Notes under the pieces: generated by a model | Database searches by the model: none | Told to the model about the DNA's origin: nothing | What the model saw: the letters and a program-made list of their open reading frames with translations, nothing else | Program-made: the position numbers and the translations under genes | In this document: in pieces, positions 9,742-21,302 of the stretch | How positions within the stretch are numbered: position 1 is the first letter of the stretch | Layout of the letters: each line of letters opens with the position of its first letter | Source: Xestospongia bergquistia | Taxonomy: Eukaryota; Porifera; Demospongiae; Haplosclerida; Petrosiidae | Assembly (NCBI GenBank): GCA_963965975.1 | Contig: OZ014415.1 | Location: 3,787,001 to 3,851,000 of the forward strand | DNA: 64,000 nt | Direction of reading: 5' to 3'

Positions 9742-12700
9742 GTGCCTCTCATTACACGCCTGACCACTAAAGTAAGGGAAGCTGTAGCAAGTAAAGACGA
9801 TCTGGGAAATACCGATCTGTCAATAAAACTAAAGGAAAAGCTGGAGTCAGACTTCAGGAACCACCATTTTGCAATCATAGAGCTACTTGAAGAAGAAAGT
9901 GATCTAGAGCATGAGCAGACTATTCTCGACCAATTGCAACATGATGATGAGGTCCTCGATTTAACTACTTGGTTAGATCTGCTGGTCAATATATCTCCTC
10001 GACCCCAATCAAGCACATTATCTGTAACAAAAACAACTGGGAGGAGACTAGAACATTTGTGTAAAAGTTTCACTAAGGTTAGTGATGCTGTTGGTGAACT
10101 GACCGAGCTTGATGATGTTTTTTTCATCCGTTTGCATGGTAAGCAGTTGAGCAAGTTCAAATGTGAACTAGAGGATATCAGTAAATCTATTCTAAATTCT
10201 GATGAAGCCGAAGATGAAGCACTGTCTCATCAGCAAACAGAAATCGAGCAACAGTTGTTTAGCTGTTCGTTAACTGTGAAACGTCTTTTAGAAAGTCGTA
10301 ATCATTCTACCACATCTCCTTTGTCGTCTTCTCATGAAGGGGTGAAGCTACCAAAATTGGAAGTCCCAAGTTTCGATGGTAGTATCCTCAATTGGAAGAC
10401 GTTTTGGGATAAGTTCTATATATCTGTTCACCTTATCAGATTCCGAGAAACTTGTCTACCTTTAACAATCAGTGAGAGATGGTCCAGCTAAACGTTCCAT
10501 AGAAGGGCTTTCTCAATCTGGTGAATGCTATTCTGAAGCGGTTGACAGTTTGAAATCCCGATATGACTGACCACAACTAAGTCACCAGACTCATGTGCAT
10601 ATGATATTAGAAGCCCATTCGTTGAAGAATGGTGATGGTAAAGAACTACGCAAGCTGCATGATACCGTGCAACAACATATTCGAGCACTAAAGGCAATGG
10701 ACTGTGAGCCTTCAGGCCCATTCATCACTTCTGTTCTTGAACTGAAGTTGGACACAACGACTATGTTTGAATGGCAGAAGCATAGTCAAGATGCTACCAG
10801 TGTGCCACACTACCAGGATCTATTAGACATCATGAATCTTCATGCACAAGCGTCTGAAACTTCTAGTCCAGAAAACAGGAAACAACAAAGGGTGAGGTCA
10901 GAAACAATTTCCAGTCCAGTAAGCAAGTAACTTCATTTGCTACCAACATCAACACCTTTGAGATCTAAGTGTGTGTACTGTGTAAACCAGAAAGACGTCT
11001 CTTATTCAATTGTAACAAATTTAAGGAGTTGCCTCATGACGGGAAGATAAGTGTCCTAATAACTCACAAGCTGGCCAGTGTAAGTCAATTCATCATTGTC
11101 GGAAATGTCATGGTCAGCACCACACTCAATTGCATAATGAACGAATGACTAACACCTGCTCCAGACAAGAACAGCTAGGTCAGGTCACCATTCATGCAAC
11201 CATGGACGCCAAGTCTCAATTGTTGTTGATGACCTGTCATGTACTGGTCCATTCCCCCGGTGGCTCATGTGTTGTGACTCGAGCATTACTTGATTCAGGA
11301 TCATCAGCATCATTCATTTCTGATCAATTGTCTCAAAGTTTGTATCTTCCTCGTTCTCATCATAAAGCAAAGATCATAAGTGTTGGTGGATTCACTCACA
11401 ACTCACCCATGAAGTCCTAACGAAATGATCAATGTTACAGCAGAAGGTTGTTCCAAAAGTAACATGTGATATTCCTTGTTATCACATTCCATTTGATAGA
11501 TCTTGGGATCATTTATCAGACCTTGATCTAGCTGACCCTGAATTTGGGACACCAGGACGAATCAATATGTTATTGGGTATTAACGTGTTCATTGAAGTAC
11601 TGTTGCACGGCCGGCGGGTCAGTCCACCTAATTCTCCCTTAGCTATTGAAACCAAACTTGGTTGGATTATCACTGGTGCAACTGACACCCAAAACACAGA
11701 AGTAGTGTCATGTCATACCATAACCACTGACAATGACATCCTGAAGAGATTTTGGGAAATTGAAGAACCTCCCCATCAAGCGGACTCAGTTTGCTGGTCA
11801 AAGTAAGAACGGATGGTAGTTGATTATTTTGAAACTCAGCACAGTCGTTCCTCAAGTGGACAATTTGTCATTCCATTGCCAAGAAGAGTAAATGCACATA
11901 CAATAGGACAGTCCAGATCCCAAGCAATATGAAGGTTTGTGTTCTTTGAAAAAATGTTATCATCGAAGGGACTGTCTGGTCAGTTCAACAATGTAATGCA
12001 TGAGTACTTTGATATGGGTCATGCTGAACCTGTTCCTGAAAGTGACTTTAAAAAATCACCATATCAAGTATTCTACCTCCCTATCCAGATTGTTCAAAGG
12101 GATTCAAGCACAACCACTAAAATCAGAGTGGTGTTTGACGCATCTGCTAAATCATCAACTGGAGTCTCCCTGAATGACACATTACTTGTTGGCCCAACAG
12201 TGCATTCTCCACTAATTGATGTTTTGCTCCAGTTTCATTCTTATAAAGTTGCTTTGACAACAGATGTCAGCCAAATGTATCGCGCTGTAGAGCTAACACA
12301 GTCTGATTGTGACTACCACAGGTTTGTGTGGCGAACCAATCCCAACGAGCCTATCCGAGAATACCAAATGACTCGGGTAATGTTCGAAGTGTCTGCCTCT
12401 CCATTTGCAGCTAATATGCTTGTAAGACAGAATGCAATCGATCATGCCTCTGAGTTTCCAATGGCTGTTGAAGCTGTATTCAATTCATTCTACATGGATG
12501 ATGGTTTGTCCGGTGCTGGCTCCAAAGATGAAGTCATTACACTTCAAAAGCAGTTACAAGATCTATTTGCAAAAGGAGGATTTCTATTGAGAAAGTGGAA
12601 TTCCAACGTTGCCTCGGTCATTGAGAGTCTGTCTCCTGAACTGAGAGACTTACGAAGTATCCTCTCCATCACTGAGTCTAAAGGTTACACTAAGACGCTG

Positions 12701-14990
12701 GGTGTTGAATGGCATTCTAAGCTGGATCATTTTCGATTGACAATAAACGAGCTACCTCAGTGTGATAAACTCACAAAGCGAGGACTGGTCTCTGATATCG
12801 GGAAAACCTTTGACGTACTAGGATGTTTTTCACCAGCCATTGTAAAAGCAAAGATATTATTGCAGCGAGAGTGGGAAGCAGGAGTTGACTGGGATGAAGA
12901 TGCACCCCAGCACATTGTTGAAGAATGCATGCATTTGAGGATAGAGCTTAAGCTTCTGTTGCAGAAACATGTCAATCAATATTATTTTCCCAAAGATGCT
13001 GTGATCCAAGACTTGCAGCTTCATGGATTTTGTGATGCCTCTGAGAATGCATTTGCAAGTGTTGTCTATCTACGTATGACCGACTCTAAAGGCAAAGTAC
13101 ATATTTCATTGGTTCTGGCCAAGACCAAAGTTGCACGTCTGGAATTGTGCGGAGCACATCTACTGGCCAAGGTTCTCCATCATGCAAAAAGAGTTCTTGA
13201 GATCCCATCATCATCAGTATTTGCGTGGACTGATAGCATAATTGTCTTAGATTGGTTGAAAGGTAATCCATGATGATTCAAGCAGTTTGTTGGCAACAGA
13301 ATATCAGTCATAAGGATCTTATCCCACCTGAGAAATGGAATCATGTGAATGGGGCTGATAACCCAGCTAACTGTGCATCTAGAGGACCATTATATCAGCT
13401 GAGCTTGTGAATCATAAGATGTGGTGGTCTGGCCCAGGTTGGTTGAAATTGCCTCCTGCTGAATGGCCAAAGAGAGACAGTAATAATGACCCGATGCATG
13501 AAGACGGCTCTGAAGAAATATGTCATCATTCAACTAGTCAAATGTTATCACCTATCATCCCATTGAATCGTTATTCTGATTTCCACCATCTAAAGCGAAT
13601 TACAGCATGGGTGATTTGTTTGATCAATCATTGTCGAAAGAAGAGTATTGCTACAGATTGTTTGTCAATCGAGGAACTGAGACATGCTGAAAATTACTAG
13701 ATCAAGTATTCACAGAGTGATTGTTTTGAAGTTGAGTTGAAGATGATAGCGAAGGGGAAACAACTTCCATGCAAGAGCAATCATCACTCACTGAACCTGT
13801 TTATTGGCCCTAATGACCTTCTGTGTCTAGGTGGATGTCAGGATGATTGCAAGCTGACCTATGCTCATAAATATCCAGTGATTCTACAGAGTAAACACCA
13901 ACTCACTCGACTAATTATTCGTCACGAGCATCTAAGACTGCTTCATGCTGGACCCACATTGTTGACAGCATCACTGAATCGTAGATTCTATATCATGGGT
14001 GTTCGTTGATTTGTTCGATCCATTACTCGTGGTTGTATTGTGTGTTGTAGAGATGCAGCCAAACCACAGGTACAGAAGATATGAAAACTGCCTGCAGAAA
14101 GGATCACACCTACCTACCCAGGCAATGTGTTTGCTACTGTAGGAGTTGACTATGCTGGTCCTGTTAAGATAAACTGTGTTCCCATATGCAAACCCACCAT
14201 ACTAAAGGCATACATTTGTACTTTCATATCAATGTCAGCTAAAGCAGCTCACATTGAAGCTGTGTTAGATTTAACACCTGAAGCATTCCTAGCTTGTCTC
14301 TGACGGTTCATGGCTCGACGTGGGAAACCAAATGTAGTTTGGAGCAACCATGGTACTAACTTCACCGGAGCAGCTCAAGAACTGAAGGAACTAACAGAGT
14401 TTCTGCAAAAGAGGAAGTTATAGCTGATTTCTGTTCTTCCTACGCTGTTGAGTGGAGGTTAATTCCAGAAAGAACACCTCACTTTGGGGGTCTCTGGGAG
14501 GCTGTGTTAAGAGCCTAAAGTCACATCTGAGGAAGGTCATTGGAGAAACCAAACTGACATTGGAAGAGTTGACAACAATATTTGCGCAGATTGAGGCCTG
14601 TCTTAACAGTCGACCTTTAACCCCAATACCAGCAGAGGGTGATGGAGTGGAAGCTCTCACACCTGGTCACTTTCTTGTTGGTCAAGCATTGGAAGCGGTA
14701 CCAGATCATGTTGATTCATATCGATCATTATCAACTCTAAGTTGTTGGCGCTTGTGTCAACACTGGATGCGACACTTTTGGCAGAGGTGGTCAAACGAGT
14801 ATTTTGTTTCTCTATGCCAGTATAATAAATGGCAACACCCAACGAGAAACATTCGTGTTGGGGACATAGTTTTGGTTCAAGATGAGGCCTTAGTCCCATG
14901 TAAATGGTCACTTGGAAGAGTAATTGAAGTCCAAAAGGGTAAGGATTATTTAGTCTGAGTTGTGACTGTAAAGATGAAATCGGGTACGGC
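9742..14990 (+). pseudogene. Decayed BEL-B gag-pol polyprotein
   Basis: Collinear with family A but split by frameshifts and stops into open pieces at 9742-10491, 10595-10930, 11130-11420, 11432-11806, 11939-13273, 13407-13700, 13737-14009 and 14452-14958. Visible are Gag (KLEVPSFDGSILNWKTFWDKF), the protease with the usual acid motif (LLDSGSSASFI), reverse transcriptase (TTDVSQMYRA and YMDD near 12490-12505), RNase H (GFCDASENAFASVVYLR, WTDSIIVLDWL), the integrase zinc region and core (VGVDYAGPV, WSN in place of WSD near 14340, GGLWEA) and the C-terminal domain (VGDIVLVQDE). The second integrase acidic residue is replaced by Asn (TGGAGCAACCATGG), a further lesion. Confidence 0.92.
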
Positions 14991-15066
14991 CAATCACCAA
15001 GATACTCCCAGAAAAAAAGGACAACTAACTGTATAAGTAATTCATTATTCATTATTAGTTGTTTTT

Positions 15067-15082
15067 AAGACCGCCTGGTCTT
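15067..15082 (+). promoter_or_regulatory. Stem-loop just before BEL-B 3' LTR
   Basis: AAGACC-GCCT-GGTCTT forms a perfect 6-bp stem, 11 nt before the 3' LTR start at 15094. It is followed by the purine-rich GGCCGGTGGTA, probably the polypurine tract. The same arrangement occurs in BEL-A at 31216. Confidence 0.6.
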
Positions 15083-15093
15083 GGCCGGTGGTA

Positions 15094-15216
15094 TGGACAC
15101 GTCAAGTTAATTATTATAGTTATCACCTTATTATTAGTTATTAAAAAAGCATATGTTTTTTGTTGTTGAAAAAAAGTAAAAGAATCTGTTCTAATCTAAG
15201 AGAAACAATCCCTACA
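15094..15216 (+). repeat. BEL-B 3' LTR
   Basis: 123 bp, starting TGGACACGTCAAG and ending CCCTACA. It is followed by the target duplication AGGGG, after which host sequence resumes. Confidence 0.9.
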
Positions 15217-15631
15217 AGGGGATTGGCAAGTACATGTATATCTTTAGCAAAAGACAGAAAATTTTAATATGATATTCACCTGTATATGCTTCATTCCATA
15301 TAGAGCTACCTTATTGTAGCACTGAGGATGCATATGGCTTACCTTCACAAGCCAGAGGACAAAAAAAAGAACTCACGAAAGACTAACACAGCAAGTGTCA
15401 TCAACATCTACCCTGAAATCCAAAATGTAGTCTATACCATTTTCACCAGCTTTACTTCCCATTGGAGAGGACCAAGTATCGATGAAATGCCAGTTTAGAA
15501 TGATCCAGAAAGAATTGAAAGAATTATAGTAGAAAAACTACTCTTATATGCTGAACTGGAAAAAAGGAGAGAGTAAAGGAATTGTTATTGCAATCTTTCA
15601 AGACACAACATGACTCTAATAATGAGAAAGG
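15217..15631 (+). pseudogene. SAMD3-like gene, continuation after BEL-B
   Basis: Removing the BEL element joins KWPFLDDG (9480s) to the downstream sequence at AGGGG. Further on, about 15440-15545 reads RGPSIDEMPV and NDPERIERIIVEKLLLYAELEKR, followed by a GTATGTG donor near 15631. The E/K-rich helical segment before the last exon is usual in SAMD3-like proteins. Stops are present (after MPV and after EKRRE), so it is decayed. Confidence 0.5.
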
Positions 15632-15807
15632 TATGTGTGTAAAATATCAGACTCATACTTTTTTAATTCCATTATTTAGCCCTAAAAAGTACATATAGTA
15701 CATATGCTCTTCTTCTGAGCAAAAAAAAGATGTTAACATTTTTCTTCCATTTGAGGTATATAATTTTAATGACTTGTGACCATAACTAATAATTGTTCTT
15801 ATGTTAG

Positions 15808-16130
15808 GGTGATGTATTGGATATCAAAACATTGATCAAATCTACTCCTCATGCATGGCCGTATATCGCTTCCTTTGGTTCAGACATATACCGTTTAACT
15901 GATCATTATGTTGTGGTCGAAAAGATTAATATACTACAAATGCCTGATCTCAACATGGCTGTGGTATGCTGTATCACTTCCACTATGATTATGGTATTAA
16001 ATATCCTAATTACTGTCGAAGCATCCTACTTTTATTTGAAAAGGTTGTTTTCACCATTAAGTCCATCAAAAATCTCCCAACAACTGCGTCGGTGATGATA
16101 GATAATCATTCAAAAGTTCGGAACTGATAA
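15808..16130 (+). pseudogene. Last exon of SAMD3-like gene (one frameshift)
   Basis: After a TTATGTTAG acceptor the frame reads DIKTLIKSTPHAWPYIASFG and IYRLTDHYVVVEKINILQMPD to about 15960. A one-base shift then gives MLYHFHYDYGIKYPNYC, LLLFEKVVF and IKSIKNLPTTASVMI, ending in TGA at about 16130. The 'Y-x-F-x-I-x-Y-P' plus hydrophobic C terminus is typical of the end of SAMD3-like proteins. The unshifted frame stays open to 16095 but loses the resemblance, so the shift is probably a mutation. The function of this family is not established to my knowledge. Confidence 0.55.
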
Positions 16131-16526
16131 CTAATTTCATTAATTTCTCATTAAATTAATTGTTTTCCATTTCCTACTGAATTTAATTTGCCTTTGGCTA
16201 TTGTATATTCTATTTGTTGATGTTATTTTAACACAATCGACTGTGAAGACAACACACCATATTGTGTTGGTGTAGCATATTTTGGTGTGTTAGAATTCCT
16301 GATTCACGTTTGGTGCATCAAAATTGCACAGATACATAACGCACTAAAATTATGCTCTCATAACATAAAATGTCAAAAGGTACAACAATATTAACATAAT
16401 CATTGCTAATCAGATACCCAAAGTTTACTGAAGTAGTAGAATACTATACTCTTGAAATTATGTTGGTAAGTAGTATAAAAGAATATCCAGGATAGGTAAC
16501 TGTTGACCACACTTGAGTGGGCTTTC
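16131..16526. other. No gene seen
   Basis: AT-rich sequence. Short inverted motifs around 16230-16300 (AACACACCA / TTGGTGTGTT) could be an end of the neighbouring CACTA element or a small hairpin, but no complete element can be bounded. Confidence 0.6.
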
Positions 16527-19340
16527 CTAACCACACTCTGCAGTTGTGAGCCATGTATATTGAAACCACAGCCATGCAGACTGCGCTCTGTTCTTTGTCG
16601 TTTTTAACAAACATTTAACGAAAAACTCTACTGTAGCTAGCTTCTCATCACTGGAATTGGGAAGCTTACCTAACACAAGGGATGACCTAGAATGATTTGA
16701 TTTCTTAGCCCCAAGGACACAAATCTCTATTTGATTTTGTAGTCGTAATCTCACAGCTTTGCAGCACTAATGAATAAAGAGTACCTTGCTACATGTACTA
16801 CCATCATTAATTAGAGTTTCCAACTGATCTACGTCTGTTGATGAAAATGCATATTCCTGAATCGGAAGTAATGAATTAACCTCAAGAATATCTACACTTG
16901 TAGATGCACTAATACCAGCCTGATTAAGAGAACCTTTATTATAGTAAAAAGCTTTTAAGCGTGGCAAATATTCATCGACAAATTCAGATGGCCAGTTAAC
17001 AGGTGGATAGACTTTACATTCCAAAAACTTTTTGTGATTTGTACAGATATGCAACGCAATTGTTGGTATGGTAAGAGCTGAGTATGCCATTAGGTCTTAC
17101 AAAAGTAAAACATCAAAACGAATATACAAGTCTGAAATTTTCAATTTTTTTAATGTGGCCATGAAGGTGCATGTTCATGGTACAGTAATTAGGACCATAT
17201 ATTTGAACGAACATTTTACAAAATTCAAACAATGCACCATCACCATCGTTTAGCCTATGACTGCTACAACATAGTAACCAACAAACTTCAACAAACAGTA
17301 TACAACAGTTATAATGATTCCATGCCAATATTCCTTTTAATTCATATGGAGAAAAATAAATGGTCCAATTTTTCCACTGCTCGATTCTACCAACTTCACT
17401 GGGACAAAGAAAACTCTTGACTTTTGATTGAATGACTTCAAAATTATCTCAACTCAAAATATTAGACCATCATTTTTGATGTTCCTGAAAGCAGATTGTG
17501 CATGGGGTCAATGACACACGGACATTGAAATCGGTAATTAAAGTAAGCAGCTATACTTTACACCAGATTTTTTCTCAATATCCATTCGTTCACTCTTTGT
17601 CAAAGAATGATGTGATTTCATAGCTTCCTGATGATAATGCTCATCAGTTTGTGGAACCCATTCTTTGTGATAAAAATTTGAGTAATCTGCCTTCTCTCCA
17701 AACTTCTCAGTAGGAAACACAAGTAAACAGTTTGAGCAACCCATTGTTGAACTATGCTCCAGAAAACCGCAGGCCTTTCTAGAAGCAAGAATATCGCATC
17801 CAACCCAAATAAAGAGCAGCATGAACAAGTGTGGTAGTATTTTTGGCTCTCTTAAGACAAACATCATCCCACATCTTCAACAAGTCATTTATGAGTGACT
17901 TAAAAATGAATTAATATGGTATGCTGGCTCTTTGGGGCCAGAGATGACTCCAACAAAAATGTTTTCCTTTAAAAATCATTCTTGTCTTGGCAGGTTGAGG
18001 ACAAAAGGATAAATTGCACCTTCAGAGGGTTGTGTATGTTGGAATGGCTGAAACCAATCCACATTTAGGTGGAATGCATAATTGAAAGGACTACCTAAAA
18101 AGGTTTGTCCATTTACATACATGAATTCCTTCCATACTTTTCCATTGCACACATCTGAATAAGTCCCTGGATGTACATTACGCTGTCGCCATAGCTCACA
18201 TTTTCAAATAAATCCAGTTCTCAACATAAACTCTTGCAGAGACTCGATCACACTCTTCTAGCAGTAGATCAAATGAGAATGAAATGTGGCAGAATTACCC
18301 CTAAATGATTTAATCTTCTTCATTAGTCTTTGACCGCTTTGCTGTCGATGTTGCCACTGAGGATGACTAGGAAATGGTTGAAAAGAACATAAAGCTGAGT
18401 CAAGTTCACCATTGGAATTCTGAAAAACACAATTACTCCATTCATATATACTATGGCATGACAGGCAACAGACACACTTGATAAAGCTCTGATGACAGCC
18501 AGAATTAACAGAAAAAACATCCTTTTTGGACTTTGGAAGGTTTGCAATAATTGATTCAGGAAAGATGGAACAATTCAACTTAGGATAGAAAAGAAAATGT
18601 AAAAAAAATTTAGAAGGACATTAATAGCAGTGCTGATAGCTTGAGAATTGTCTAAACATCAACATGAAAAATGATAATATGTGCCAGAACAGTCCAGCAG
18701 TACACCCATTTGAGACCACTGACTGAATTATTAAGGCATGTAATGATGAAGGAACATGTCTTACTCTACATGAATATTATCAGTGAAGTCACCATACTTT
18801 CATTATTATTGTCTGTTACTTCATTACACAAGTGGTTAACATCACTTCCAGTATGTTTGCCAGCCACAGTATGTTCGGTCACTTCACTAGACCATGGACC
18901 ATCAAGCTCATGATCATGTACATTAATCTCTTCCTTTGAAGAAAATATACTATTCTAACACTGCACCAATGCATATGGTCAGAGTAACTTACTGTCGATG
19001 GTGAGTCCACTGGCATATCAAATGTTTCCTCCAAAGCTTCATGTAAATAACCACCATTGTCACCATATTGATTATCTTATATAAGCACAACATATTAAAC
19101 ATCATTAAGAGATTTGTGAAGCTATTTGTTACCTTCGTCATTGATCTGTAGATCATTTGTGAAGTTAAGCCTATTAATTTGAGAGAATTGCTTCCTACTA
19201 CTATTGTAGTACAAGCACTTATGAGCATAATACTTCATCCTGGAAACTTCTTTGTTACAGTGTCCACAATAAATAAATTTTGACTTCATCGTATTCGTCT
19301 TCATATTCGTTGTCATTTCTGATGTGACCCGGCCCATTAA
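16527..19340 (-). pseudogene. CACTA/EnSpm-type transposase relic
   Basis: Read on the minus strand from 19340: a Cys-rich start (FIYCGHCNKEVSRMKYYAHK), an acidic segment (EALEETFDMPVDSPST), a Trp-rich hydrophobic segment, LPKSKKD...CVCCLSCHSIYEWSNC (about 18540-18430) and LNVDWFQPFQHT...AIYPFVLNLPRQ (about 18085-17990). These are followed by CDILASRKACGFLEHSSTMGC and KEWVPQTDEHY (17800-17640), then VIDPMHNLLSG at about 17500 and a C-terminal part (16767-17090, 16527-16754). The IDPMHNL and NVDWFQPF motifs and their order are those of the TNP2-like transposases of CACTA elements. Stops and frame changes interrupt it. Some gaps could be introns, but stops inside conserved blocks show it is dead. 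Its inverted repeats were not found. Confidence 0.85.
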
Positions 19341-19344
19341 TCCA

Positions 19345-20040
19345 TCCTACATGTACATGCAGAACTCAGAAGCTGTACAAGAATTGGCAGTATCAATCGA
19401 CTCAGGAGTTTTTTTTATAGTCAGCGACCATCAGCACTTATACCTACCAGATGTGGCAGAATATTGCTACCAGTTACAGATAATTCATCAATGTATGGAC
19501 GAAATGAAGTTTAATTGACAGGAATGATTTGCAAGTTAGTTTAGATGAGTTTGATGATCATGGCTTTGGTACTGATAACTATGAAAGTTTTGAATCTGGT
19601 CTTGGAACAACACCTCATACATACACTTCATCATCTTCCCGTGTTATAAACACATCCAGTTCTACTCCTATTGGTGCTTCCTTTTTAATCGTGTACATGT
19701 ATCACAGTCTCAGCTGCCAGATGTTTCTCTCCAGCCTCATAATATCATACATATATTATTCTTCACCAAATCATCAATGAGCAAGAAGAAATGAGTAAAT
19801 CTGTCAAGAAAAACAATGAAAGAATTGCCACTCTCAAAGCACACCTGAATGATCAAAGTGAATCATCCAGTAGTAATTCCTCTTCTGTAGGGAAGCGAAG
19901 ATTGATACAGAAGAACAATAGCTGGTTGCTTAAATGACATTCACCATCTTGTTGAGGAATCAGCTGAAGTCAACCAGGTCCAGTTAGTTATTACCCAGGA
20001 TGGAGAGATGGTTGTAAACATGTACGACTGGTCAAAGTTT
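19345..20040 (+). CDS. Unrecognised exon-like coding stretches
   Basis: Open pieces at 19324-19518 (IDSGVFFIVSDHQHLYLPD) and 19529-19672 (LDEFDDHGFGTDNYESFE, then Ser/Thr-rich) are followed by a stretch near 19930-20025 reading CLNDIHHLVEESAEVNQVQ and LVITQDGEMVVN. None matches a domain I know. The base composition and Ser/Thr-rich linker look coding. An acceptor-like TACTATAG lies at 20132-20139 just before the next open frame. They may be exons of one gene with 20142-20585, but the splicing cannot be settled by eye. Confidence 0.35.
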
Positions 20041-20141
20041 CTCACCCCTCACTTTTAAAAAAAATAAACATTTTCATATCAGTACAGACAAACAAGGTAT
20101 TTTCTAAAATTCTTGACTTCTTATTTATATCTACTATAGGA

Positions 20142-20585
20142 ATGTTAGCACTAAAAACTTCATCGTATTCTACAGTACATTCATTTAATGCACTAATCAC
20201 ACTGTGGACATACAAGGATATAGTTCTGTCGTTTTGTGAAAAAATGAAAGCTTCTCTCTGTCTGGAGAAACGTTTTAAAATAACAAGTACTCCTTCTCCT
20301 CTCAAATGTGAGACAATTGTCTTTATCTTAAACTGGGATCCTAAAGACTGTACATTGAAAGATATTGAAGACATTCTTTCCATATCACTTGAGAAAAATG
20401 TGGACATTCCTTACATACAAAGAGGAAACTCCATCATTGTTATCTGTTATTTTCCACTCAGTCTAACATCTCTACTTATTGCCAGAGCACAGGAGACTCT
20501 TGAAATGATGAAAGAGAAAGGGTTACTTCAACTTATGAGTAGTATTAGACAACAATTACTACATGTGTTGCTTATTGATATATAG
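20142..20585 (+). CDS. Unrecognised 147-residue open frame after a splice acceptor
   Basis: Open from just after the acceptor TCTACTATAG to a TAG at 20583-20585. The middle reads FILNWDPKDCTLKDIEDILS, then SIIVICYFPLSLTSLLIARA and QETLEMMKEKGLLQL. The alternation of a strand-like hydrophobic segment and amphipathic helices looks like a folded alpha/beta domain. I do not recognise the family and assign no function. It ends just upstream of a transposase relic, so the C terminus may be truncated. The Met at 20142 may not be a true start, since the exon probably begins at 20140. Confidence 0.45.
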   Translation: MLALKTSSYSTVHSFNALITLWTYKDIVLSFCEKMKASLCLEKRFKITSTPSPLKCETIVFILNWDPKDCTLKDIEDILSISLEKNVDIPYIQRGNSIIVICYFPLSLTSLLIARAQETLEMMKEKGLLQLMSSIRQQLLHVLLIDI

Positions 20586-20644
20586 ACCCCTTGCAGTAGG
20601 CGTGGCCATTTTCGGCGGCACCATGTTAGAGTACAGGTGGTGAA

Positions 20645-21190
20645 CAAGCGATAAACATCTCACTGAAAAATGCGGAATTTTGAACCATTTACTTCCAGGA
20701 GATACAATTCTTGCTGATAGGGGATTTGACATACAAGACTATGTTGCTATCTATGCTGTAGTACTATGTAAAGACAACAGTGTACCCCCTCTAGACAAAA
20801 TTGTAACTACTTGTTGTGCTTCGATAAATTTATGTCATTCTGTTATATCGTTTGATTAATCATAATAAGTATAATGTATTTATAGTTTTCTTCTTTTAAA
20901 TTGAGGTAGTTTGCGGCAGTCTGGGCAGTACCATGTCTTCTTTCATGGAGGGGCAGTTATCTTCAAACATTCAAAATGAAACCACGAGACAAAAGCCAGC
21001 TTGACTTCAATCAAATGATAGAGACTCGGAGAATAGCTTCAGTATGCATTCATGTAGAACGAGCGATGGAAAGAATTAAAATCTTCTATATTTTCAATAA
21101 GGCATTAAGGATTACCTTCCTTGCTGACCGACTTATCCAATCAAATATTTTATGTTAGTGCTATGCTATCTAATTTTTGGCCTCCTCTAT
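20645..21190 (+). pseudogene. DDE_Tnp_4-type transposase relic
   Basis: A frame from about 20648 reads [19 protein letters not shown] and [12 protein letters not shown], the second catalytic region (ADRGFDI) of DDE_Tnp_4 transposases, which are related to Harbinger/IS5. About 200 bp further on, the C-terminal block RRIASVCIHVERAMERIKIF is present; Arg-Ile-His-Val-Glu-Arg is the usual form of this third catalytic region. The conserved '...NF-PPL' end appears to decay into FLASS. The N terminus (a DNA-binding domain such as THAP) and the first Asp are missing. No inverted repeats were found. Confidence 0.75.
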
Positions 21191-21302
21191 GTAATTAAAA
21201 TTCTAAATTAGTTTCATTTATTATACAATAAATCAAATTGAATCACATATAAAATGGTGGTTTATGCTTTGGGTAAACTAACTCAGAGAGAATGTGCATA
21301 TC

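Larger units (their letters stand above)
9505..15216 (+). mobile_element. BEL/Pao LTR retrotransposon, family B (decayed)
   Basis: 5712 bp, bounded by LTRs of 122 and 123 bp and flanked by a perfect 5-bp target duplication AGGGG (9500-9504 and 15217-15221). The LTRs start TGGACACGT and end CCCTACA and differ at several positions, so the insertion is older than BEL-A copy 2. The order is LTR, primer site, gag, protease, reverse transcriptase, RNase H, integrase, LTR. It entered an exon of the SAMD3-like gene, in the same orientation. The protein is clearly related to family A but much diverged. Confidence 0.95.

Noticed and set aside
16230-16300. Possible CACTA terminal inverted repeat (AACACACCA facing TTGGTGTGTT)
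   Set aside because: A short local hairpin with no matching partner near 19340 and no target duplication.
18671-18913. Plus-strand 80-residue hydrophobic frame
   Set aside because: Lies antisense to the hydrophobic segment of the CACTA transposase relic.
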